This document shows positions 41,375-50,253 of a stretch of 64,000 bases of DNA, in pieces. Position 1 is the first letter of the stretch. Each line of letters starts with the position of its first letter. The stretch covers positions 2,069,501 through 2,133,500 of the forward strand of contig NZ_AP018558.1 of the NCBI RefSeq assembly GCF_003574215.1, written 5' to 3'. Below the pieces are notes generated by a model. The model had not been told where the DNA came from. It did no database searches and worked only from the letters and a program-made list of their open reading frames with translations. The position numbers and the translations under genes are program-made. This DNA is from Hydrogenophilus thermoluteolus (GTDB lineage Bacteria > Pseudomonadota > Gammaproteobacteria > Burkholderiales > Rhodocyclaceae).

Positions 41375-43729
41375 ATGAATTGCCTTACTCATTGGCGCAA
41401 AAAACTATCACTAACGCTCCTTAGCCTTGGGCTTTCGCTAACCGCTATCACTGCGTACTCGCAAAACGAATCCAGTACCACATTGACGACTCACACGTTT
41501 ACCACCCCCAATTCCTCCTCATTACCCAACGGCATGATCAACACCACTACCGTGCCAAGTGATGCCACCTTCGCTCAACCCAATTTTGAACAAACGCCCG
41601 CCTCTTCTGCGCAATCCAATGTGCCATCTGAAGCGGAGCCCTCTGGAATGCAATCTAGGGAGCAGTCCCAACCCGTGATTACACCTCAGCGCCCGCAATA
41701 TGGCCCAACCTTATTCCAGCAATTCGTCCAAGAAAATACCGGTCAGCTCTTACCCATTTATGGCAGCCAATTCTTTTCTACCCCACAACTCTACGCTCCT
41801 GTCTTGAACACGCAACCCCCAGACAATTACATTCTGGGTCCCGGCGATGAAATCCAACTCGACCTCACCGGTGCCGCAAACCTCCAGTACACCTTCCGCA
41901 TCGACCCAGATGGACGCGTCACCATTCCCACCGTTGGTCCCATCACCTTGGCTGGCGTGCGTGCCGCAGATCTAGAGCGCGTGCTTCGTCAACACATGGC
42001 CAAGGTCTACACCAACTTCCAGCTCGCAGCCAAAATTGCGCGCTTGCGTGCCATCCAAGTTTATTTGGTCGGCCATGCAGCAGCACCTGGCACCTATACC
42101 CTTTCCAACCTCTCTACCGTAATCAATGCCCTTTTCGCAAGTGGCGGCCCTGCGCCAACTGGCACCATGCGCGCCATCGAAGTGCGTCGCCAAGGAAAAC
42201 GAATCGGACGCATTGACCTCTATGATTTCATCACCCGTGGGGATACAAGCAAAGACATCACATTGCAGCCTGGGGACGTCATTACTATCCCACCCGTCGG
42301 GCCACAAGTGGCACTCACAGGCGCAGTCGACAGTGCAGCCATTTACGAATTGCCGCACACCGGCGGCACCTTGGGTGAGGTTATCGAGCTGGCTGGTGGC
42401 TTGCCCGCGCTCGCCTCGCCACAAAAAGCGATCATTGAACGGATCGACGCCAAAGACCCGCAAGCTCCTCGACGTGTGATCGTAGTGGCGCTCGATGCGA
42501 ACGGCCTAAAAACTCCGCTGAAAGATGGCGATATCATTCGCCTATTTGCGCTTCAACCTGCATTCGGGGAAACAGTAACGCTGCAAGGTCACGTGGCCAG
42601 TCCGCTCCGTTATGCTTGGTTCCCCGGAATGCGCATCCTTGATCTCATCCCGGACGCGCAAGCACTCATCAAGCCGGACTACTACCGCCAACTCAACCAA
42701 CGGGTCATGACGTTGAAGCCAGCTGGTGACCCGCTTAATCAAATACGCGTCGAACACCTCTCCATCAACTGGGACTACGCCGTCATCGAACGCTTGGACC
42801 GCCAAACCCTCAGGAAGCGTCTCATCCCCTTCAATTTGGGAAAAGCGGTGTTGCAACGGGACCCCGCGCACAACCTCCCTCTGGAGCCGGGTGACGTCGT
42901 GACCGTGTTCGATCACAAAGACATGACGCTGCCCTTGCGTCGCCGTTCTCGTTTCGTTCTGGTTGAAGGCGAAGTAGCAGCACCGGGCCTCTACGAAGTG
43001 GCGCCAGACGAAACCCTGCCACAACTCCTTGCCCGCATCGGGGGCGTTACCCCGCAAGCCTACCTGTACGGGTTAGCAATTACCCGCGAATCCGTTCGCC
43101 AACAACAACAGGCAAACCTCGACAAACTGATCACGCAACTGGAACGCTCACTGTTCGACCAATCTGGAGAGACTTTGAGCAATGTCGCGGGTCTCACCAG
43201 TGAACAGGTGAAAATTCTGCGCGACCAGCAACGCAACACTGCAAAACGGCAATTGGACCTGCTCCGCCAACAGAAGAGCTCGGGACGCTTTGCGCTGCAC
43301 CTGAAGCCAGAAATTGATCTACCGCTGGATGCGCTTCCCAGCATCACTTTGGAGGATGGAGACCGCATCGTTGTGCCACCGCGCCCCTCTTTCGTCGCGG
43401 TATTTGGCGCCGTGCGTAATGAAAACGCGCTGGTTTGGCGTGAAGGAATTACCGTCGGCGATGCCTTGCGGCTTGCTGGCGTGAGTGACGACGCGGAAAC
43501 GGCAGAAATTTTCGTCCTGCGCGCGGACGGCACGGTTGTTGCCAATCGCGACCGCTCCTCTTGGTTTGCAGGAATTCAGGGTGAGCTGCTCATGCCCGGC
43601 GATACCGTCGTGGTTCCCTTCAAAGCAGACCGCGAAACCAAATGGAGCTTCTTCATGCGTAACCTGAAAGACATCACCCAAATCTTCTCCAACCTGGGTC
43701 TTGGTCTGGCTGCGCTCAATTCGCTGTAA
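41375..43729 (+). CDS. Wza-type polysaccharide export protein with multiple SLBB domains
   Basis: A 784-residue outer-membrane/periplasmic export protein. The signal peptide (LSLTLLSLGLSLTAITAYS) lacks a lipobox cysteine. A Ser/Thr/Pro-rich region (about 20-115) precedes the Poly_export domain starting PPDNYILGPGDEIQL, then several SLBB repeats (VYLVGHAAAPGTYTL, VALTGAVDSAAIYEL, VTLQGHVASPLRYAW, VLVEGEVAAPGLYEV, VAVFGAVRNENALVW). The end has an amphipathic helix for pore formation (FSNLGLGLAALNSL). GTGGAAACT precedes the ATG. It should be the exit pore for the polymer made by this locus. Confidence 0.9.
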   Translation: MNCLTHWRKKLSLTLLSLGLSLTAITAYSQNESSTTLTTHTFTTPNSSSLPNGMINTTTVPSDATFAQPNFEQTPASSAQSNVPSEAEPSGMQSREQSQPVITPQRPQYGPTLFQQFVQENTGQLLPIYGSQFFSTPQLYAPVLNTQPPDNYILGPGDEIQLDLTGAANLQYTFRIDPDGRVTIPTVGPITLAGVRAADLERVLRQHMAKVYTNFQLAAKIARLRAIQVYLVGHAAAPGTYTLSNLSTVINALFASGGPAPTGTMRAIEVRRQGKRIGRIDLYDFITRGDTSKDITLQPGDVITIPPVGPQVALTGAVDSAAIYELPHTGGTLGEVIELAGGLPALASPQKAIIERIDAKDPQAPRRVIVVALDANGLKTPLKDGDIIRLFALQPAFGETVTLQGHVASPLRYAWFPGMRILDLIPDAQALIKPDYYRQLNQRVMTLKPAGDPLNQIRVEHLSINWDYAVIERLDRQTLRKRLIPFNLGKAVLQRDPAHNLPLEPGDVVTVFDHKDMTLPLRRRSRFVLVEGEVAAPGLYEVAPDETLPQLLARIGGVTPQAYLYGLAITRESVRQQQQANLDKLITQLERSLFDQSGETLSNVAGLTSEQVKILRDQQRNTAKRQLDLLRQQKSSGRFALHLKPEIDLPLDALPSITLEDGDRIVVPPRPSFVAVFGAVRNENALVWREGITVGDALRLAGVSDDAETAEIFVLRADGTVVANRDRSSWFAGIQGELLMPGDTVVVPFKADRETKWSFFMRNLKDITQIFSNLGLGLAALNSL

Positions 43730-43742
43730 TTGGGGGAATCGC

Positions 43743-44906
43743 ATGAACCACAACACAGAAGCGATGATGCCACCCGAAGATGAGATCGACCTGCTCGATC
43801 TCATCGCAACCCTCGCTGAATCCTGGAAACTGCTTCTGTTTGGGCCGCTCCTTGCGGGGTTGGCTGCACTTGGTATTTCGTTCGTGATACCCCCCACCTA
43901 CACTGCTACCACCACCATCCTGCCCCCACAACAACTGCAAAGCAGCGCTGCAGCCATTCTTCAGAGCTTGGGGGCGGCGGGGGGATTGGCCTCTGCTGCT
44001 ACCGGACTCAAAAACCCTGCTGACCAATACGTAGCCATACTCAGAAGTCGGTCCATAGCCGATCGGCTGATCGACCGTTTTCAGCTCATGGCTCGGTATG
44101 AACAAGAGTACCGCTTATCCATGTATAAGGCATTAGAAAAAATTGCGGACATACAAACGGGAAAAGACGGTTTGATCACCATCTCTGTGGATGACAAAGA
44201 TCCCCAATTCGCGGCAAACTTAGCCAATGCGTACGTTGAAGAACTCAAAAACCTATTGGGAACGCTTGCCGTTACCGAAGCGCAACAGCGGCGGCTCTTT
44301 TTTGAAAAACTGTTGGAAGAGACCAAAGACAAACTCACAGCCGCTCAGCAAGCGCTGCAAGCATCCGGCTTGAGCCCAGACACCATCAAAAACAGCCCAG
44401 ATGCTGCCGTGGGTAATGTCGCCCAGTTGCAGGCACAAATTGCCGCTGCCGAGGTCCGCCTGGGACGTTTGCGTGGCTTTTTAGCGGAAAATGCCCCGGA
44501 AGTCCAACAAACCCAAAGAGAAATTGCTGCACTGCGCGCTCAACTGGCTAAGCTGGAGGCTGGAGGCCACGCGGGCGACCGGAACAGCGCCGACTACATT
44601 GCCCGCTACCGCGACTTCAAATACTACGAAACCTTGTTCGAAATGTACGCCAAACAGTATGAATTGGCGCGGGCCGACGAAGCGCGTGACGCCCCACTCA
44701 TCCAGGTGATCGACCCCGCTGTACCGCCAGATTACAAAAGCAAACCCAAACGGGGACTGATCGCCGTTTTGGTAACGCTGGGAACTGGTTTTATTCTCGT
44801 ACTTTTCGTTTTCCTGCGCCGTGCCTGGCGCAATGCCCAAGAAGACCCTGAAGCCAGAGCAAAGATCGCTGTTATTCGATCAAATTTAGGCTTAGGGAAA
44901 CGCTAA
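43743..44906 (+). CDS. Wzz-type polysaccharide co-polymerase (chain length determinant)
   Basis: A 387-residue inner-membrane protein with a short cytoplasmic N-terminus (EIDLLDLIATLAESWKLL), helix 1 at residues about 28-52 (LLAGLAALGISFVIPPTYTA with the Pro-rich end) and a long periplasmic coiled-coil domain (about 60-335). Helix 2, near the end, is preceded by IDPAVPPDYKSKPKRG. There is no tyrosine-kinase domain. It controls chain length with a Wzy polymerase, although no wzy gene is recognised in this window. It follows the Wza gene by 13 bp and ends 3 bp before the convergent transferase gene. Confidence 0.9.
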   Translation: MNHNTEAMMPPEDEIDLLDLIATLAESWKLLLFGPLLAGLAALGISFVIPPTYTATTTILPPQQLQSSAAAILQSLGAAGGLASAATGLKNPADQYVAILRSRSIADRLIDRFQLMARYEQEYRLSMYKALEKIADIQTGKDGLITISVDDKDPQFAANLANAYVEELKNLLGTLAVTEAQQRRLFFEKLLEETKDKLTAAQQALQASGLSPDTIKNSPDAAVGNVAQLQAQIAAAEVRLGRLRGFLAENAPEVQQTQREIAALRAQLAKLEAGGHAGDRNSADYIARYRDFKYYETLFEMYAKQYELARADEARDAPLIQVIDPAVPPDYKSKPKRGLIAVLVTLGTGFILVLFVFLRRAWRNAQEDPEARAKIAVIRSNLGLGKR

Positions 44907-44909
44907 TCT

Positions 44910-46013
44910 TTAGTTCAGCCGGCGAATCAACCACTTTGGTGTGCTAAATGTAACGATCATCCTATAAAACCCAATGTAGACCACCGCAAAGAGGGCACAC
45001 GACACAACCATCACCGCGGGATATTGCCACCACAAAACAGCGGGAAAAACCGCAATTAGGGTGAGCACCCATAGATAAGGCGAAGTAGCAGAATTGCGTG
45101 CTACTGTACGGGAACACGGGTTAGAACTGCACCGAACAAGGCGCAGATATACCAAAGAGTGCAAATGCATACGGTCTGGAAGTCCTGGTGAAGCACCTCG
45201 AGAGAATTTACGGCGGCAAATTGAAAAAAGCGTTTCCGTAACCGGATAAGAACAAACGAGCAAGCAAAACCACGGCGAAACTTGCGGATGGCGTACCACC
45301 AAAAGCACAGCAACTTCCGCCAACACGAAACCGACCAGATAGGCCCCTCCATCACCCAAGAAAATTTTTCCGCCGGGCCAATTCCAAGCCATAAAACCAA
45401 GGAGTGCTCCGATCATCGTCAAGCACACCTGCAAAAGCAAGGCATCTTCCAGCTGCCATGCCACCAGCCCAAAAGCTGAAAACATCAGGATCGACGAACC
45501 AGAGGCAAGACCGTTGAAGCCATCGATAATGTTGATTGCGTTCGCCACTCCCGCTACCGCCACCATCGTCAGCACCCAGGCCAGAAATGGCACGTTACTC
45601 AACAGATCATCCACCCCCGGAATCCCTAATCGGTTCAATACCGAACCTACCAACCCCATGCCCCATGCAGCAGAAATCCCTGTTGCCAACAACCGAGGTA
45701 ACACCCCAACACGTTTCGTCAAATCTTCAGCAAGGCCTGTCGCAAAAGCCGGCAGCCCCGCCAACAGAAGAAAAACCGCATCTGGGGATTGCTGTTCCCA
45801 CAACCAAGAAGCACTCCATGCCAGCAACAATGCCAACAGAATACTGACACCACCAATTCGAGGAACGGGCTGAGCATGAAATTTCTGCACACCATTCAAA
45901 TCATGATCCGCTGTCAAATGGTGATGCCAATGGCTCCATCGCACAATGACCGCTGTAACAGACCATGCAACCACCGCAGCCATGACAAGCACAACTAGTC
46001 CAAAAGTAGTCAT
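44910..46013 (-). CDS. WecA/MraY-like undecaprenyl-phosphate sugar-1-phosphate transferase
   Basis: A 367-residue polytopic membrane enzyme that starts lipid-linked glycan synthesis. Motifs seen: HAQPVPRIGGVSI near the N-terminus, GLAEDLTKRVGV (Glu-Asp variant of the DD motif), NAINIIDGFNGLASG with the catalytic Asp, IFLGDGGAYLVGF and the DRMHLHSLVY His motif. About ten hydrophobic helices are visible. The sugar (HexNAc-1-P is usual) cannot be fixed from sequence. It lies on the - strand with the truncated GT4 gene and probably formed an operon with it. Confidence 0.88.
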   Translation of the reverse strand: MTTFGLVVLVMAAVVAWSVTAVIVRWSHWHHHLTADHDLNGVQKFHAQPVPRIGGVSILLALLLAWSASWLWEQQSPDAVFLLLAGLPAFATGLAEDLTKRVGVLPRLLATGISAAWGMGLVGSVLNRLGIPGVDDLLSNVPFLAWVLTMVAVAGVANAINIIDGFNGLASGSSILMFSAFGLVAWQLEDALLLQVCLTMIGALLGFMAWNWPGGKIFLGDGGAYLVGFVLAEVAVLLVVRHPQVSPWFCLLVCSYPVTETLFSICRRKFSRGASPGLPDRMHLHSLVYLRLVRCSSNPCSRTVARNSATSPYLWVLTLIAVFPAVLWWQYPAVMVVSCALFAVVYIGFYRMIVTFSTPKWLIRRLN

Positions 46014-46028
46014 CGATCCCTCACGCTT

Positions 46029-46553
46029 TTATGAAGTAATTCCCAGAATCTGCATCAAGCGTTGGTTTACAACGCGGACATCAAACCGCTCTTCTGCCAA
46101 ACGACGGCTTTCTGTCCCCATGGAACGGATCAAATTCGGGTTGGCAATAAACCGCTCCATTGCCGCCACCAATGCATCGACATCTCTTGGCGGAATCAAA
46201 AAGCCATTGACCCCATCCATGACCGTTTCACGGCAACCAGGCGCATCGGTAGTGATCACTGGCCGCGCCATCGCCATCGCTTCCTGTGTACTTCGAGGTA
46301 CCCCTTCTCGATAAGAAGGCAACACAAATACACTGGTTTGCGCTAACCAAGGACGCACATCGGCAACCTGACCAGCCCACTCCACCACTCCTTCTCGCAC
46401 CCAAGACTCGATTTCTTCTTTTTGGATGCTTCCTGGATTGGGATGTAATCCTCCAACCAGTACGAAACGTACCTCAGGGTAATTCGCTTTGATGCGGCGC
46501 GCTGCGGCTACAAACTCGAGCACTCCTTTTTCGCGCAGCATGTGCGCTACTAG
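46029..46553 (-). pseudogene. GT4 glycosyltransferase, C-terminal half only (5' end removed by IS activity)
   Basis: The remaining 175 residues are the nucleotide-sugar domain of a GT4 enzyme: SLVAHMLREKGVLEFV, RFVLVGGLHPNPGSI, VFVLPSYREGVPRSTQEAMA and the DAPGCRETV/NGFLIPPRDVDA pair. The acceptor domain (about 180 residues) is absent; upstream lies IS5 copy 2. The sequence across the junction enters at the CTAG flanking the IS. A short in-frame extension exists inside the IS, but no complete enzyme can be made. It was probably a chain-building transferase of this polymer. Confidence 0.88.
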
Positions 46554-47782
46554 GGACACGCTGAACAAATCAGCATTTGACTGGAAATGAGCGAGAGTGA
46601 CCGTATCCCTTCGACATTGACACCTCGGTGGGCAAGAAATGTCTTTTTTGCCGCCATTTTCGGCTGGCTTTCGCCCCGTTTCTCGGCGAATTTCCTCATT
46701 TCGCCCCTCTCAGGACGCACCTTGGGCGTTGAGCGCAAACAATTGCCGCTTGGCGATCAGCAGATTCGCCAACCCAAAGAGCGTGTAGAGCTGCGCAGTG
46801 TTCTTCGCCAATCCCTTGTAGCGTACCTTCTTCATGCCGAAGAGGTTCTTGACGATGTGAAACGGGTGCTCGACCTTGGCACGCACGCTTGCCTTGAGTT
46901 GCTCGATCTTGTCGATCAATCTGCCCATCGCCGTCTTCGGCAGCGCCTTGCGTTTGCCCGGACGCATCGCGACTTCCCATCGAACCTTGCCGTTGCGGTT
47001 CTCTTGCCGCTTCTCGACGCCCTGGTAGCCCGCATCGCCAAAGGCCACTTTCTCTTCTCCATGCAGCAGGGCATGGGCTTGGGTGACATCATTGGTGTTG
47101 GCCGGGGTGGTCACCAGCGTGTGGGTGATGCCGGTTTCGGCATCGACGCCAATGTGGGCTTTCATGCCAAAGTACCACTGATTGCCCTTCTTGGTTTGAT
47201 GCATTTCCGGATCGCGCTTGCCGCTTCGGTTCTTGGTCGAGGACGGTGCGGCGATGATCGTGGCATCAACGACCGTGCCTTCCTTGAGGATCAAACCCTT
47301 CTGCGCCAGCACGGTATTGATGGCAGCAAAGATGCGCTCGGTCAGATGGTGCTTTTCCAGCAGGCGGCGAAACTTGAGCAGGGTGGTGGCATCGGGCGCA
47401 GACTCCCGCGACAGGTCGATGCCAACGAAGCGCCGGATGGCCTGGCTGTCGTAGATGGCGTCTTCGATCCCTTCATCGGACAATCCGAAGCACTGCTGGG
47501 CAATATACATGCGCAGCATGCGTTCCACGCCAATCGGCGGCCGGCCTCGTCCGGTTCCCTTCGGGTAGAACGGTTCGATCTCGGCCACCAGCGCCGACCA
47601 AGGCGTTACCGCGTCGATTTCGGCAAGAAACCGGTCGCGCCGCGTCACTTTCTTCTTGCTCGCATATTCAAGTTCGGAAAAGCTCGCTTGCATCGTCAAG
47701 TGCCTATCAAATGTCAGTACTTCAATTGTCGCATGTCAGGGATGAGTTCAGCCCATCGATCTGCGAATAAATCAGTGTGTCC
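46554..47782 (-). mobile_element. IS5-family insertion sequence, copy 2 (1229 bp)
   Basis: It has the same ends and length as copy 1 (10009-11237), in inverted orientation. Exact CTAG tetramers flank it (46550-46553 and 47783-47786), consistent with a target duplication. The left neighbour is a glycosyltransferase fragment and the right neighbour is an IS3-family fragment, so it marks a breakpoint between them. Confidence 0.93.
46710..47693 (-). CDS. IS5-family transposase (copy 2)
   Basis: An intact 327-residue DDE transposase, almost identical to copy 1 with one amino-acid change in the EKHHLTERIF segment and a few silent changes. Catalytic regions VDATIIAAPSS, AFGDAGYQGVEKR and KVEHPFHIVKNL are present. 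Probably functional. Confidence 0.93.
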   Translation of the reverse strand: MQASFSELEYASKKKVTRRDRFLAEIDAVTPWSALVAEIEPFYPKGTGRGRPPIGVERMLRMYIAQQCFGLSDEGIEDAIYDSQAIRRFVGIDLSRESAPDATTLLKFRRLLEKHHLTERIFAAINTVLAQKGLILKEGTVVDATIIAAPSSTKNRSGKRDPEMHQTKKGNQWYFGMKAHIGVDAETGITHTLVTTPANTNDVTQAHALLHGEEKVAFGDAGYQGVEKRQENRNGKVRWEVAMRPGKRKALPKTAMGRLIDKIEQLKASVRAKVEHPFHIVKNLFGMKKVRYKGLAKNTAQLYTLFGLANLLIAKRQLFALNAQGAS

Positions 47783-48024
47783 CTAGCCCCTCGCGATTGT
47801 AATCATCGATGACATTCAACAGTCTGAACTTGCGCCTGCTCTCCAGCTCGTGGTGCATGAAATCCATGGACCAGACCTGATTGATCCCTTCAGGCTTGGC
47901 CAGCGGTTCCGGCCTTTGCCGCACGATTCTCAGTCGTGGCTTGATGCGCATGTTCAGCTCCAGCTCCTTGTAGATCCGGTAGACGCGCTTGTGGTTCCAT
48001 CTGAATCCCTTGACGTTGCGCAGG
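47783..48024 (-). pseudogene. IS3-family OrfB fragment (integrase core, first part)
   Basis: Read on the - strand this encodes LRNVKGFRWNHKRVYRIY, INQVWSMDFMHHELES and RRKFRLLNVIDDYNREG, the first catalytic-Asp region of an IS3-family transposase. It is cut by IS21 at 48025 and by IS5 copy 2 at 47782. The C-terminal remainder of OrfB is missing. Confidence 0.9.
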
Positions 48025-48125
48025 TGTCAGCACCGATGGTAAATGTCCGCAAAACACCGGTTTGAGATGTCCTCCCGACAAAGCTGGTGCATCCTTGTGT
48101 TGTGTCAAGAAGCAAGGAAAGCGCC

Positions 48126-49269
48126 ATGCTCAACCGAGAGGACTGGCTCATGATACGCGAAATGCGAGAAAAGGGGTGTTATCTCCGTGAGATTGCCGAA
48201 GAAGTGGGATGCTCGGAGCGAACCGTGCGTCGGGCGCTGCTGCGCGGTGGGCCGCCGCCGCGACGGCGAAGCGGGATTCGGTCCAGCAAACTCGACCCTT
48301 ACAAGGCGCAAGTGGATCGGCTGCTTGCCGAAGGGGTCTGGAACGCCACGGTGATCTTTGCCGAGATCCAGGCGATGGGCTACCGCGGCGGGATCAGTAT
48401 TCTGCGTGACTACATTCGACCCAAGCAAGCGCAGAGAAAGCCCAAGGGCACGGTGCGCTTTGAGACCGCGCCGGGGCGGCAATTGCAAAGCGACTGGGGG
48501 CAGATCGAGACCGAGGTGGGTGGGCGATTGCTGCGGGTTCATTTCGCGGTCAATACCTTGGGCTATTCGCGGCGCTTTCATGTCTGGGCGGCCCCGTGTG
48601 CGGATGCCGAACACACCTACGAGGGGCTGATTCGCGCTTTCGAACACTTTGGCGGCGTGCCGGGTGAAGTCTGGGTGGACAACCAGAAAGCAGCGGTGCT
48701 TGCCCACGGGCTCGATGGAGGCGTGCGGTTCAATCCGGGCTTTTTAGCGCTTGCCGCACACTACGGGTTTCGCCCCAAGGCCTGCCGACCGCACTGGCCG
48801 CAGACTTCAGCGCCACCGGGCGTTTGAAAGCCTGGCGCACCTCAACCGGTTGCTCCAAAAGTGGCTTGCCGAGGTGGCCGACGAGCGGGTGCACGGTACC
48901 CACAAAGAGGTCGTGCGCGAGCGCTTCGAAGCGGAACGCGCGCATCTTGCCCCGTTGCCGCCGGTGCGCTTCGATACCAGCTACCGGAAGACCCGACGGG
49001 TGGCGCTCGATGCCTTCATCGACGTGCGCGGCAACCGCTACAGCGTGCCCGCACACTTGTGTGGGCAGCAAACCGTATTCATCCACATGGCCCTGGACGG
49101 TACGCTCAAAGTGTTCGACAGCGAAGGCACGGTGGTAGCCGAACACCGGCTGCGCCCGAAGCGAACAGGTTGGAGCGTCGTGCCCGAGCACCATGCCCGG
49201 CTGTGGCAGGAACTCAAGGTCGAGACCAGAAGCCTGACCGCTTACGCGGAGGCGGCATCATGGAACTGA
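48126..49269 (+). pseudogene. istA: IS21 transposase IstA, broken by internal deletion
   Basis: The first part (48126-48827) encodes the N-terminal HTH (YLREIAEEVGCSERTVRRAL) and the DDE core to GFRPKACRPHWPQT, then hits a stop. The second part (to 49269) continues in another frame with FESLAHLNRLLQKWLAEVA and the C-terminal domain. Compared with intact relatives, about 16 codons between PQT and the HRAFESL region are missing. This is where the third catalytic acid (KGKxER-type motif) lies, so the enzyme is dead. Confidence 0.88.
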
Positions 49270-49905
49270 TGCACCTGATGCGCCAACTCAAGATGGAGTA
49301 CCTGATCGCAAATCTCGACGCCCTGTGCGAACAAGCGGCAAAGCAAGAGCTCGACTACCGCAGCTTTCTTGCCGATGATCCGAAGCCTTGCCGGACTGGC
49401 GTTTGTGCAGCGGGCAGAGAACGTCATCCTGTTAGGGCCACCGGGCGTGGGCAAGACCCACCTGGCCATCGCGCTTGGCGTGAAGGCTGCCGAAGCGGGT
49501 CATCGGGTGCTGTTTCTGACGCTGGAGGAAGTGATGAACCGGCTCAAGCGTGCCCAGCAGGAGAAACGCCTGGAGCGGCAACTGCAGCAGCTTACCTACC
49601 CCAAGGTGCTGATCGTCGATGAGATCGGCTACCTGCCGCTTGAACGACAGGAAGCGAGCCTTTTCTTTCGATTGGTGGCCCGACGCTACGAAAAAGGCTC
49701 GATCATTCTCACCTCGAACAAAGGGTTTGCCGACTGGGGCGAGATCTTTGCCGACCAAGTGGTGGCCACGGCCATTCTCGACCGGCTGCTGCATCATGCC
49801 ACCACCCTCAACATCAAGGGCGAGAGCTTCCGGCTCAAGGAAAAGCGCAAAGCCGGGCTCCTGACCAAAGCGGCTAACCTACCCCAACCAGAAGGAGACA
49901 GGTAG
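49260..49905 (+). pseudogene. istB: IS21 helper ATPase IstB, broken by internal deletion
   Basis: The ATG overlaps the istA end. The first 38 codons (MELMHLMRQLKMEYLIANLD region to YRSFLADD) are in one frame. The ATPase core is in another (ORF 49369-49905), with Walker A GPPGVGKTHLAIALG and Walker B VLIVDEIGYLPLER. About 45 codons of the N-terminal region typical of IstB are absent at the join. The core alone could be made from the ATG at 49369, but its use without IstA is doubtful. Confidence 0.85.
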
Positions 49906-50000
49906 CCCACCATCTACGGCCTGGGCAGCCAAGCAGCATTCCGTTGAAAACCGGACATCTCGAATCGGTGAAAAGCGGTCAATTGTGGTCGGTGTTGACA

Positions 50001-50253
50001 CAGGTAAAAGAAACAGAGGCCAAATCCCCAGTTCTTCTCCTTGTCCGTAAGCCTGAGCAACCAGTGCGCAATTTCCGCGTTCTCTGCACTCAGAACCGGT
50101 TTGTAGCGGTAGCATGTTTCGCTGATGCCGAAGACTTCGCAGGCCAGGCGAATGCTGATACCTCGCTCCCTCACGGCACGTCTGGCCATCTCTTTACGAT
50201 GAGATGACCTTACAACTTTCCCTCCAGGGCATCCTTGCGCAGCTCGGCCTTAA
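50001..50253 (-). pseudogene. IS3-family OrfA end and OrfB start (fragment)
   Basis: The OrfB start at 50189 reads MARRAVRERGISIRLACEVF and RYKPVLSAENAEIAHWL through KNWGFGLCFFYL, which rejoins the fragment at 48020. Upstream the last codons of OrfA (KAELRKDALEGKL, stop at 50210-50212) are present up to the IS701-family boundary. No other part of the IS3 element is visible. Confidence 0.87.

Larger units (their letters stand above)
48025..50000 (+). mobile_element. IS21-family insertion sequence, decayed
   Basis: Terminal inverted repeats TGTCAGCACCGATGG (48025) and the complement of TGTCAACACCGACCA (end at 50000) flank istA- and istB-like genes. CAGG occurs on both sides (48021-48024 and 50001-50004), a 4-bp target duplication. 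Removing the element restores the IS3 OrfB frame, so this was a clean insertion into the IS3 gene. Both of its genes carry internal deletions with frameshifts. Confidence 0.92.

Noticed and set aside
47801..48151. Small + and - strand frames around the IS3/IS21 junction
   Set aside because: They cross the IS21 end and are shadows of OrfB or istA.
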